From Bisporella sp. PMI_857 (taxonomy: Eukaryota > Ascomycota > Leotiomycetes > Helotiales > Helotiaceae), in the NCBI GenBank assembly GCA_021307315.1, contig JAJSPD010000013.1, positions 372,001 to 436,000 of the forward strand: a DNA stretch of 64,000 bases. Reading direction: 5' to 3'. The position numbers and the translations under genes were made by a program. The first letter of the stretch is position 1. Every line of letters starts with the position of its first letter. The notes under the pieces are model-generated. The model was not told the origin of the DNA and made no database searches. It saw only the letters and a program-made list of their open reading frames with translations. Below, piece by piece: positions 1 to 10,878 of this stretch.

Positions 1-241
1 GCAGTATATCGTAGGAGCCGTGAATTTTCAATTTGCTATCGAATTGGTGCTGCCAACCAAAGATCAAAATAGCCCATATGCATCGCATTCACCCGTTCCA
101 GAAGAGATGAGTTTCCTAGGGAGAGATTGTAAACGCATACTCGGATTAAATACGACTGTATATTGGGCTGGCCCCGCCGTGCAAGACTATTCAAGCACCC
201 TCTGAGATACACCACAATGCACTCCTCCGAACTTGCTCTCT

Positions 242-648
242 CTAAAGCCTCTTGTCCTTGGTGGAATCCTTAGCGGCATCGAGCGCATCTTGTACGGTCT
301 GTCCAACACCACTTGTTATTTCCTTTGCCGAGTCAAGATATGTCCCTTGAGCATCGTCGGCACTGGAGCGAGTGCTGTCACCAATCATCTGGGTCGTTAA
401 CTTGGAATCCGCTGAGACAGATCAGCACATACGACGTTATATCAAGGGAATGGAGCTTACAAAGCTGGGTAGTAGAAGCCACTTTATCAACGATGCCGAA
501 GATGTTCTCGCTAGCAACCTGATTGTAGGACTTTTGAGACTGAGGAGTGACTTTCTCGCCAACCTGATCGCCTAATCCTTCGCGCCTGTGTTCTCTTAGT
601 TGGAAATGAAAAGTTCAGAACCGCGGAAGCTTACAAATCGTCAGACTT
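242..648 (-). pseudogene. Hsp9/Hsp12-like small stress protein, start codon lost
   Basis: Three exons (648..635, 585..461, 411..242) read continuously for about 102 residues and look like the fungal Hsp12/Hsp9/Awh11 family of small, soluble, membrane-associating stress proteins. Visible family features are a charged low-complexity body, GEKVTPQSQKSYNQ near the N-terminus, KLTTQMIGDSTRSSADD in the middle, and a hydrophilic Lys/Asp-rich end. Family members normally start Met-Ser-Asp, with an intron soon after; here the codon before Ser-Asp-Asp is AAG (648..646), an in-frame TAA lies just upstream, and the first in-frame ATG is in exon 3. The introns have GTAAGC donors and AG acceptors and keep frame. 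Either the gene has lost its start codon by one base, or it begins in an exon I cannot see, or it uses a non-AUG start. The family match is by motif memory only. Confidence 0.7.
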
Positions 649-3128
649 GTCTATTTCTGCTTATTAAAATCGAATAATTTGAGTGTTTGTGAATTTATTG
701 CTTGTTGAGTATATCCTTGGAAATTGAGATTGCTCGAAATGTTGCAGAAGCAAAGCAGACTTTATAGAAATCTCACTGTCACTTTGTTCACTTGAGCCTG
801 TAACAGAAGCAGGATCGCGAATTCTGGCTTGGAAGTTCCTGCTTCACCACGTCTCTGCTTATAAAACACTACAAAGAAAGTAAGACTTTGGTTTTTAATA
901 CTTTGGTAAATTCAGAATGTTTATCACGAGAGAAATGGTCGGTATGCGATTGGCATGAGTAACTTCCACGCGGCATGTCGCATTTCGCTTGCCCAAATGT
1001 CGATCCTTGATTGCTTGCAAAGTGCAAAGGCACCTTTTAAGTCGGTGATGTCAGACACGCCAAGAATTATCCAAGGATGATATCATGTAGAGCATCTGTA
1101 CAACGAGTTCTTATATCATTACGACTCAGGGATATTCTCCTGTATTGCTCATCTAAATATTTCAGGGTCAAACCCATCGAGAGTTATATTCATATATAAA
1201 AGACTGTGTTTTTTGGCCCTGTATAGATCTATCCATGTATTCAAGCCGCTTTCGTGTATCCGTATTAATGAGCTTACATGACCGTCAGTGATATAGCTTG
1301 ATCGTGGTTCAACGTCCACTCAATATAATCAGCTGACGAGTGTTGCAAAATGCACTCAGTCTCATTGCAAGTTATCCAGAACATTTTATAACTAAGGGAG
1401 TTAGGTACAAGTGGCAAAATTTGTAGCTCAACACTTCGGATATTCCTGATGCCTTAGTTATCGTGAGTACTATATATTTACTTCGAGTGTCTAAGTTGGG
1501 ACGTCCTTTAGCGGGTTCCAATTTCAAGTAAGCCCAGTCCATTAAACCCTGAGCTACCTTCAAATTACAATCAATTCCTATTTTATAACTACTTGCACTC
1601 AATTTATGAAATTAGAAGACTGATGGTACTGTTTAGCGATTGTTCGAATACCCCAGAGGTGCTGTTTGCCAATTCAAACAATTTAGATCCCCCCCCCCAA
1701 AAAAACTAACGAAAATTAGACAAACCCCATTATTGCTACGCTTCCAACCTCTTAATTGTATAACAAATGCCAAACAACAGGGGGAGAACGACTACTCTGC
1801 AGAGAGAATATAGAATCTTGGCGTCTAGCCAGCTTTTCAGAATCTACTCGGGATGGCACGTCCCGCTACCAAGCCCACTTGAACTTAACTATCATTCTTG
1901 CTTCAATCATACTCCTTGTTTGCAACGTTGTCAAAAGTTATGAAGTCAAGCATGGAATTAATACTCCAGCAATAATATGACATGGTAGTGATGAAGTTCT
2001 GGCCATGTGCTGTAGCTCTGTACTGTATGTGCTCACTACAGGCTCCTATCCCAGTATACGGAATATAGACTACCTTTATTTTGGGATATCAACATTGTTA
2101 GTAACTATTTAACCGAGGCATCATTTGACCTCTCTCATCACATAATATTAGCAATATTCCTCATAAATTTGGTCTTTTTGTCCATTTGCTCGTCCTTCCT
2201 GTTGCGACGTTCCAAACATTTAGACAACTTGGTCCGAGATACATGTCCTAGATATATTGAAATTATTCTAACTATAAGTCTCCTTGGGCGGCGTTCTCAA
2301 ATGCACCTATAAATGGTGACAGGTTCTGAATATTCAATCCAGCTCTAATCCTCCACGACGGCCGCAGATACAATGAACCCTAAGCAGGAAAAATACAGCA
2401 GCAGATCGCTCCGGCCGGAAATTGGTGAGTTGAGTTCAGACAAATGACGCGCATGACACACCACAATTAGGTGTGTGAAGACATGTCCAAGCAAGCACCC
2501 AAAGCAGATTGGTGAAAGCACAACAGAGGTCAGAGTAAGTCAGCGCCTCCTTCGCAATACAGCTTGCTCATTGAACTTGGTCTTCTCCCCGCCCCTCTCC
2601 CCAACCACAAATCATATTATGCTGCTGGTCAAAGCATTTTAAGAGCAGGGTGATATAATATTTTCTCTTCACTTTCAATGTACTGTACATCAGCCTCAAA
2701 TCATTAACTGTTCAATATCTCAAACGAACGACATGTCCCATCTCTGGGCTTGCCTTTTCCGTATCTATTCTGCTCCGAACCCCGCCTCGTCTGCCAATGC
2801 ATAAAAGGATATACTCGACATCGGGATAATTAGACAGGCTTATTTGATAGCGAGTATAATTCTTATGAAGGAGCGGCATGATGGAGAAGTATTCTTAATA
2901 AAGGAGCGCCACAGCTCGAAAGTCCTCCAATTCTGTACAACACGTGAAGCAAAAAAAGACATCCAAAACTGGAGCCCGTTCATAATTTAAAATCGCATTT
3001 AATAAGCTTAACTACTAATCTTGTCCACCTAGCTATGTTGCAGATTGCCTTAGGCAAAGAGAACAGGAATACTGTGGCTATGTGAGAATGGTTCTTGACT
3101 TAGAGAGGGAATGGATTGGAAGAGCATA
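649..3128. other. Non-coding stretch upstream of the Hsp12-like gene
   Basis: About 2.5 kb without any coding region I can support. Open frames are short and lack family motifs. It is AT-rich in parts, with a C8/A6 run near 1689. It should include the promoter of the Hsp12-like gene, which is transcribed leftwards, and the 3' end of the F-box gene. No tRNA or structured RNA was recognised. Confidence 0.5.
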
Positions 3129-5106
3129 CTAGTCATCGCCCTCGCTGTCATCGCTCTCATCGCCTGGAAACAGGGCCTTGCTCTTCGGATTGATCTCGTC
3201 GCTAATCTTCCAGAATACCGATGGTCCCGCTGGGCCTTCACGGCTGTGATGTCTACTTATTATTAGTTCCTTGAACTCCCACATTCAATAATAGCCACGT
3301 CAGGCATTAAGAGATTGAGGTAGAGAGCTTACTTATCAAACCAGCTTCCAAAAACACCCCTTCCACTATTCACGCCTCCGACCTGAATCCCCTCACTCTT
3401 CCATCTCTCTTCCCCCCAGTAAACACTAAATGTCGTCCATCTGAGCTCACCCTCCTCGGTCATCCTGACACAGCCCCTTGTCCTTGAGTGCCCACCTTCC
3501 ATATCATGTCTGCTCGCGCTGCCGCTCACGCCCTCAAAATAGACCGCGGGTGCGGAGCCGGCGCCGCGGTAGCCTTCGTCGCCAGGATATTTGATTGCTG
3601 TTACTTTGAGCTCCATGTGTAGGATGCGGATCGCTTCTTGAGTGGCAAGAGGAGGGCGGGGTTCATTGTTGGAGATAGTTTGAGAGGATTGGGAGGTGAA
3701 GTTATAGTGGTGGAGTTCGTGGAAATCTGAGATGTTAGTTTGGTGAAGAATTGTGAGAGGGGGGCAGGAAATGGTTTACCTAAGAAGCAGATTATCTGAC
3801 GCTGCGTTAGTTTCTTGGAGAAATTCATGTAGGGATGGTGCGAACGTACTCTGATATATGTGCCGGTGATATTATAGGGATCTGCGTGGTCCAATGGTTG
3901 GGGTTTCTGAGGCTCTGACAGACCTTGAGGGATAGATTTGAAACTACCAGGTGTTACGCCTTCAAAAGCCGTTCTCCACAGCTTCTCTATATAAGGGCGG
4001 TGGTCATCGTCCAGATATGCTCTAATATTATAGTTGATCACAACTGTAAAACGGGTTGTCAGTTGCGCTGCAAGCAAAACTGCTTAGGCAGGACCTAGAA
4101 CAAAGGCATAGAGGCTTTGGTACTGGTCCGAAAAAGCTCGGAAGTCTCACTCACTCAAAATAGCCTCAATCTTCTCCCAATCCGCCATCGCCTTCCCATT
4201 TGGCAAGAACGGACCCCACTTAGTCCCGATCGGACCCAAAGTATAATTCCTCAGATCATATACGACTGAGCAAGCATACTCATACGCTTTATCCTGAGAA
4301 CTCCACGAATACTCTGGGTCAGCTGATGGGCCGCCATAAAGGACATGCAGTTTTGCGGAAGCCTGACGCTGCCTAAATTTTTCGCCAGATTCCGACCTTA
4401 AAGACCTGGGATGGGGCGTATGTTCTGGATCGCGCCTATGCTCAGTATCGGCCCGCAACCGTCGGTAGATCTCAGATTGAAGCAAGAACGCAATTTTATC
4501 TTCTGCGGAGGCAAATATCTCCGCGAGATGTATGCGTGTCTTAGATGGCTTGTCCACAGCAGCGATTTTAAGGAAATGATCAACCATTTCGGTGAGCTGC
4601 GGAAGGCACGAGACCTTCTCTGCATGGGTCTTGTAAGCTAGAATCCTTTCCATCTTCACGAGTAAATGAAGTTCTTCTTCCCAGTTTCGAGTGTCAAAGA
4701 TTGAGCCATCCTGTTCTATGATTAGTAATTGCTCATTGACTGGAAAATGGACGCTTACAAGTCTCTGGAGGAACATATCTCTGAAAAGGGCTACATTGTG
4801 TATTGTGAACGCGTGAAGTTTTCGACATGTTCGGGTTAGCCTACAAATGCATAAGTGAGAGTTGCTATCTCGAAGGAAGAGGAGCAGCATGAAGAAAGGG
4901 AGGCTTAATGCAAACTGTACATCACAACTCCTACAGCACATTCCTTGTAATACAAGATCCGGAATCACTTGGTTACACTCTTATTCCAATTTAGAGCATA
5001 CCCAAAAGCAAAGTGTCACATACCTTGCAATGTCCATAACCTCCACATCTTTGAATATGTGATGGAGCACCTCATTCGGCAGCGTTGTGAGCATATCCAC
5101 GTCCAT
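3129..5106 (-). CDS. F-box domain protein
   Basis: Six exons: 5106..5024, 4840..4155, 4043..3850, 3795..3780, 3726..3333 and 3252..3129, totalling 499 codons with every junction in frame. The N-terminus has a clear F-box (LPNEVLHHIF, followed across the first splice by DIARLTRTCRKLHAFT), the Skp1-binding module of SCF ubiquitin ligases. A middle region (PYNITGTYIR then IICFLDFHELHHYNF) and a late GPSVFWKISDEINP are typical of a group of fungal F-box proteins of unknown target. The C-terminus is acidic. The start is the first ATG ahead of the F-box, with no better in-frame ATG nearby. Exon 4 is only 16 nt; its acceptor could instead lie 6 nt earlier, adding two residues. A role as substrate receptor is inferred from the F-box alone. 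Confidence 0.88.
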
Positions 5107-6900
5107 TTCTCTGCCCTTTCCTTCACCTTCAAGTCCCCCTTTTCAGTCTTTTACACTCTTCATAACAAGGATATCTGGGCGCGATAGTATTTTGTTATTG
5201 AGAGATGTTTTTTAATCTTCACAGCGTGACATCAGGGTTAGTATTCATGTTCGGGAGGAAACATGGAGATACGGAGCTAAGCGGTCTTATGCACGATACT
5301 GTTACATAAGCAGAGGGGTTGGTGGGGCTTGGAGGGGTTTATCGATAAAAGACGGACATGGGTGAGATAGATGCGGTGCGGGGCTAGTTTTTTACCCTAT
5401 AAAGATATGATGACAATCATTTACAAAGATCTGGCGAGATTTTTTCCCAAGATCTTTATATTCCATGAAGTCGATTGCCGGGGGATGCCTCGTAGTGATT
5501 TAGGCAATTTGACTAAAACAACAGAATAAAAGCCCTCCTTTGTGAATGCCACATTGGAGCCTGCCTTCATTTGAAGCAGAACCCAATTTTTTTTCGATAG
5601 AGAACACCTAAAGTTCTTTTGTGCTTTAGATTTATTTATATTGCATCTCTAGGCTGTTATTTCGGTATCTGCAGCGTTCAGTAAGCCGCAAGAGCTGGCT
5701 CTCTGCGGATGCGGTCGATCAAGTTAGTGCAGGTAGGCTGAGCACACATATTTAACTAAAGAAAGGAAGCTGGGGTATTTCGATTGCTAACACTACAAGA
5801 GAGGAAGGTATGGTGAGTTTAGAGAGGAAAACCTGGCTAGGGATTAAGATTTGCCGTGATGGAACATACGCAGGATGGAGTATCTAAAGGTCTCATTATG
5901 GCAATCTTGAATTTTTGGTGTTGGAACGAGGAAGCTTTGGAAACGGGGACGATGGTATAACTAGCCCTAGAGTGCTGGTGTCCAAGATCTATCTTAAACG
6001 AATAAATCGGAGTCATTGTCTCATCAGTCGCTGAGTAGGAGCCAGGAGAGTGTAGCTCGTCGCATTGGCCACTGTAACAAAGCCTTGCACACAATGCGCA
6101 TCAGCCGGAGAGTAAAATCACGATGTACATAACGCAACTTGATATCCTGCAAAGTGTTGGCCTCCACAAAAACAGTTAATATTTGCGACGTATATGCTTG
6201 TATTCCAGCTATAGACACGCCTCAACCAGCCAAGCATACCAAGTACAATAACCCCTTAATACCTTGATACAGCTAGCCAGCCTTTCCTACCTGCACCATA
6301 GCACGCAAACTCAGTAAAACGCAAAAAAAAGGATAAGAATAAAGCAAATAGAAAACCCCCCAAACACCAAACATTGCGTGCCTTGCGGCGGTTTCCTCTA
6401 AGTTTCTTTTTACTCCCCGTACCTCACCCGTCACCCTCCTAGGCTATTAGTAAAAAGATAATGCCCCAGTTTTGTGCGCACGCCGTTGGAAGATAATAAT
6501 GAAAATAATGAAGGCAGAAGGCAAGAAGCCAGCCAGCTGGTCAACGCTTCGAAGCCCCGAATTGTTTTTTTTTATATATATTTTTGATAAGATATCGCTG
6601 CTGGAATAGCACATAAGTTTGTTGTCGATGCGCGCATTTTCAATGAAAAGTTTAGCCTGTTCACAAATCGAGGTTAGCAGATTTTCTTTTAGTGATAGAA
6701 ACTCAAGATCTCTCAGAAGGAAATCGGTGATTCTGAATGGTTATTTGGGCAAGGACTGAAAGAAAACCGTACCACGTTCGGGTCGAGAAACCACTTTGTT
6801 CAGAAGCATGATTACGCGCCATTCACAGACGCATTCAATTTCCGAGAATAAGTAATTGCTGACCAGAACATGCCACCGTCCGAAGAGGCATCCGCCTAGC
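5107..6900. other. Intergenic, F-box gene promoter side and downstream of Zn2Cys6 gene
   Basis: About 1.8 kb with no supported gene. It lies upstream of the F-box gene and downstream of the Zn2Cys6 gene, both on the minus strand, and contains T-rich tracts around 6564-6590. Short open frames on both strands carry no recognisable domain. Confidence 0.5.
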
Positions 6901-8172
6901 TCATTCGCTTTCTGTCATAAAAAGAGTTTTATACGCTTGACAGGGGGCACAATTAAACAGTCGTCTTTACCCTTTCGATTCAAGCGGTTCTTCATACCAC
7001 TGTCAATATCGGCTCCACCCATTATATTGCCCAAGGACATAGGGTCTGATCTGCCACCTTCGCTGGGACTTCCTCGTGGAGGAGGTGTCCGCGACGAAAT
7101 GTTGCTTTGCGTCTGTGGGGGTTGCAGGGCTGAATGCGAGGAAGTAGAGGAGCCAGGTGAATATTTGGACTCATGTTGAGGCCCACTGGTTGGGGTCACG
7201 GGTGGCAAACGTAAGTCATCTTGGGCTGCTGGTCGACGGCTGTTGGTGTCTGTCTGTGGATAGCCTTGCTGACCTGGCACAGGAGGTGGAAGGATTGACG
7301 GATGTGGCTCTTGCTGCGGACGCTTTCTAGAACTGTCTTGAGGTGGTTGAGAGCGATCACGGTCTTCTGTATAAGAGCTGTAAGAGCTAGTGGGTGATGG
7401 TTGAGCATAGTCACTATATGGCGAGCCACCATGAGGAGCTGAACCACTATTCTGATAAGGTATTGTTCCTAGTGGCTGCCCATGAGCCCCATAGAGTTGC
7501 GTTCCGTGCGGATAGCCCTGCGTTCTCCCTGGACCTGGAGGCGCCCCAGGGCGCATATTAGGGTATAGAGCATGTGCTGGAACAAAAGCTTGTGCCTGCG
7601 ATGAAACTGGTGTGAAGATGCATTCTTGCTGAAACCTTTGACAATTCACACAGCGTCCCTCTGGGTTTTGCTCGAAGCCAGAGCATCGAATCTTTGGTTC
7701 TGTCAGTGAGAGTTCTGTTGAACTGTGCTCTATCGAATACACGCTTGTGATACATGAAGTGGGACCGCTAATTACGCACCTTTCGTCTCCTGCAATATCT
7801 GCACGCAATCGCAGTTCTCTGCCGAGGAGCTGATTGATTGAAAGTCATATGTTGCTGTGGGGCTCCTCTTCCATAATCCGGCTGATATTGACGGCTGTCT
7901 TGATAAGGACCGGGCGGAGGTGGTTGTCTATAGGGATCGGGTTGCCCATAGGCTCGAGGATCAGAGGGATAGCCATTTGGAGGAGGCTGGGCATATTGCG
8001 GATCATATTGGGAGGAGATAGAAGGAAGAGTGATATTGGTGCCGCCCGATGAAGGAGCTCGTTGATGATACGCTCTCGCGCGATCATCCTCCTCGCCTGG
8101 AGGCGGAGGATATTGAGACTCATTCTGGTCGCGCGGCGGTGGATAACCACCGTTATGGTCTTGATACGACAT
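6901..8172 (-). CDS. Zn2Cys6 transcription factor, Pro/Gln-rich
   Basis: The model is exon 1 8172..7780 (131 codons), exon 2 7691..6971 and a tiny exon 3 6911..6901, giving 374 residues. Around residues 121-155, across the first splice, is a Zn(II)2Cys6 binuclear cluster: CRYCRRRK then IRCSGF, with spacing C-x2-C-x6-C-x10-C-x2-C-x6-C. This is the DNA-binding domain of fungal Gal4-type regulators. The rest is low-complexity Pro/Gln/Tyr/Ser-rich, probably disordered, with no fungal-specific TF middle homology domain visible. The start is the ATG at 8172; an in-frame extension to 8193 would need GTG. If the last intron (6970..6912) is not used, the frame runs on to a stop at 6915. Target genes cannot be predicted; a nuclear location is inferred. 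Confidence 0.85.
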
Positions 8173-10828
8173 CCTCGATGTAAAGATCGCCACGATGGCT
8201 GCTGTTGCAATTTAAAGGAATGTACCTAGCCATTTCCGTCAGTAAAAAACAAGGGAGGCTCATGCATGCTGATCTGCATTCCTCAAGCTGAGCTCACCTG
8301 ATGAAAATGCCAACTTGTATGGCACCTAGAATGATGGTTTCGGTTGCGAAGAAAGGTTAGAGGCTGTTCCCGCTCCCGTATTCGGAGTTGCTGGAAATAT
8401 TGTCGTAGAACGGTGTCGAGTAATCGTGTAAATGTAGAGTGGGATTTGACGTATGCTACGGCCTCAGCTCCAAAGTCACCGACGAGAGAGGGTCGACGCA
8501 AAAAAATGCAATAGCGGCCCTCGAACGAATAGCGAAACAACGACTACTGACGACCCGAATGAGTGAAATAAACCAGCTGATGGGGGTCTAATGCGCAGGC
8601 TGAAATAATATGTCCGCGAACAAGAAGTCGACTTTTCGAACACAATGTTCACAATGATACAATGTGGTCCAGAGAAATTATTTCAAGAGAAGAAGGGAGA
8701 GGGGCAGAGCGCCGAGTAGCGGGGGAAGTTCAGGTCCTTCTACCTTATGGTTTGAGCGGATTACGGAAACGGACGGGCCAGGTGCTGCTAGGCCCTCAGG
8801 GAGTAAGCCTGGTGATCTTAGAGCAAACAAATATGAACAGCGAGTAAAGCCGTTCAGTGGTGCCTCCTGCTAGGGATGTGGGTAGAACTGAAAAATAGCG
8901 TTAAGCCCGCTGGATCCTAGCTCTTTCTTATGCTTCTGCTGAACCTACTAAGGAGCGTATCGTGCCTCCCTCCCGTAGGCCGTGGAATACTGGCCTGCAC
9001 CTTCTAATAATGTAAGGTACCACTGTAGAGAGATTGCGAAGTAATAATCCCAAGTTTCTCAGCAGAGTATTCACTTGTTGGGATAGCACCTAGCTAAGCC
9101 TAAGGTTTCAGATACTATGATAGTATCTATGGTGCGATTCTGGTCGCAAGTGTCTGTTACAACTCAAGTCAGCCAAGTCTCGAGCAGGCAAGCCAGGAGT
9201 CAGCGCCTAAGACTACTCGGGTGTGTGTAATCCATTGGAACCCTTTTTGAGCCACTATCCCAGTCTCCGCACACACTGGCGGTGACTAGATCTCGGGGGA
9301 ACTTCCGATTCCTAGCATCTGGCGGGGCATGCGCATATGAGGGATCGATACACTCGTGTCAAGATTCTCAGAACTCAATCTTTTTTCCCTCAGAGGATCT
9401 AAAGAAAATTGGGGGAAATATACCAAAACTCGTTCAAGCTTGAAGAGGTATCAGTTTCCTCCTAATCGTCCTGTTTGCAACGTGTGGGGTTGAAAACCTT
9501 AAAACCGGCTCCGAGTCGGGATAGCCTTCAATGCTGCAACAGTTTCTTGGGGCCAATTGTCTTCCCTCTATGAATTTTCCTGATAATAGAAGATTTGTGA
9601 AGTTTATCTTGTGAAATATCAAAAACCAAAACTCGAATGCCTGCGCAAAACTCAACCAAGATTGTCCTCCTGAATTAAACCGAATATCTTTTAAAGTCGC
9701 CCACCAGTGCCTTTATTACCTAGATTGCAGCTAAGGATATGAGATGCAGATTGGCAAGAGAGGTCCGAATGTAGCGAGCCTGATCTTTAGATCGAAGTTA
9801 GATGCTTGGGGGGTCGATTTTCTGCGACCCACGCACGCGGGTGCGGGTGATGTGCTGCAGCGGTGCAGTGCGCTTCTGTGATTGGGGAATCTGCTGGTAG
9901 AGACGAGGAACGCGACGAGCCGCAGCAGAACAGTCGCTGGATGAAAATGGTCGCAGGTATGTATGTATATACTTGCGAAAGGTGTCAATCAGAAATCTAG
10001 GGATGGGGTCGAGATGAGAAGGAGGATGACCGAGGATGTAAGACCAGAGCTGGGAGTTGATGGGGCCGAGCAAAGAAGGGACGGCGCTTGTTCGAAATGC
10101 GATCCAAACCGAGAGAAAAGAAAGAAGGGAAAAGGTGTGGGTGGGTAATGGGTGTAAGTAGTATAATAAGTTATCCAGTTGGTGGTGGATGGTGTCGTGT
10201 GGTGGGAGGGCAAAAAAAAGAGTGGGTGCGAATCGGTTGGACGTGGAGGGGTCCGAAACTCGGGTTAAGGTTCAAGTTCAGGGAAGAGGGAAGGGATATC
10301 GCCAGGCCTTGTCCCTTCTAGAAATAATACAGGACGGTACCGCACAAAGAGGACGGAGGTAGCGAGAGGGTAGAGTCGGTAGTAGCTGGTAGGTGGTATG
10401 TAGGTGGTATATCACAAGGCCGCATCCGTGCCCTTCGGTGCACGCGCGCGATGCCCTATGTGATCCCTGTCACTATTGCCTGAACGCCTGAAGCGTGTTT
10501 TCTTTCAGGCGCCACTACCTTACCTATTCCTGGATCTGGCTTGTTCGTCTTCCTCACCAAATTCCAGTTCAATCAGGAACGAACTCTTATTATGATTCAG
10601 CCTTCGAATTTAACCCCCCTTCGAACCTCTCGGCGTCAGCCTCGCTATGGGATAGGTCGGGCCAGGTAGCAACGGCAAGGGTCTGTTCTTTACGAGCAAC
10701 TTTCCCGACAGGTAGCTGGATCCTACAGAAAGTAGGTCGGTCGCAACTTTCTTTCAAACTGTGCGCGTGTACCTTTGCCGTCGTAAGAGGTGGTCTGCCA
10801 GCTGCGGTGTACAAGAAGGAGCGGTAAT

Positions 10829-10878
10829 GTGATGCGATGGCGATGCGATGCAGGCGGATGCAATGCGCTCGGATGCAC
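10829..10878. repeat. Imperfect GATGCGATG-type simple repeat
   Basis: Repeated GATGCGATG/GCGGATGC units occur side by side, imperfectly, within the gene-poor region. They make spurious open frames on both strands. Confidence 0.6.

Noticed and set aside
9731..10321. Overlapping open frames on both strands
   Set aside because: Purine/pyrimidine-biased sequence keeps frames open by composition; the translations are low-complexity Ser/Pro/Arg strings.
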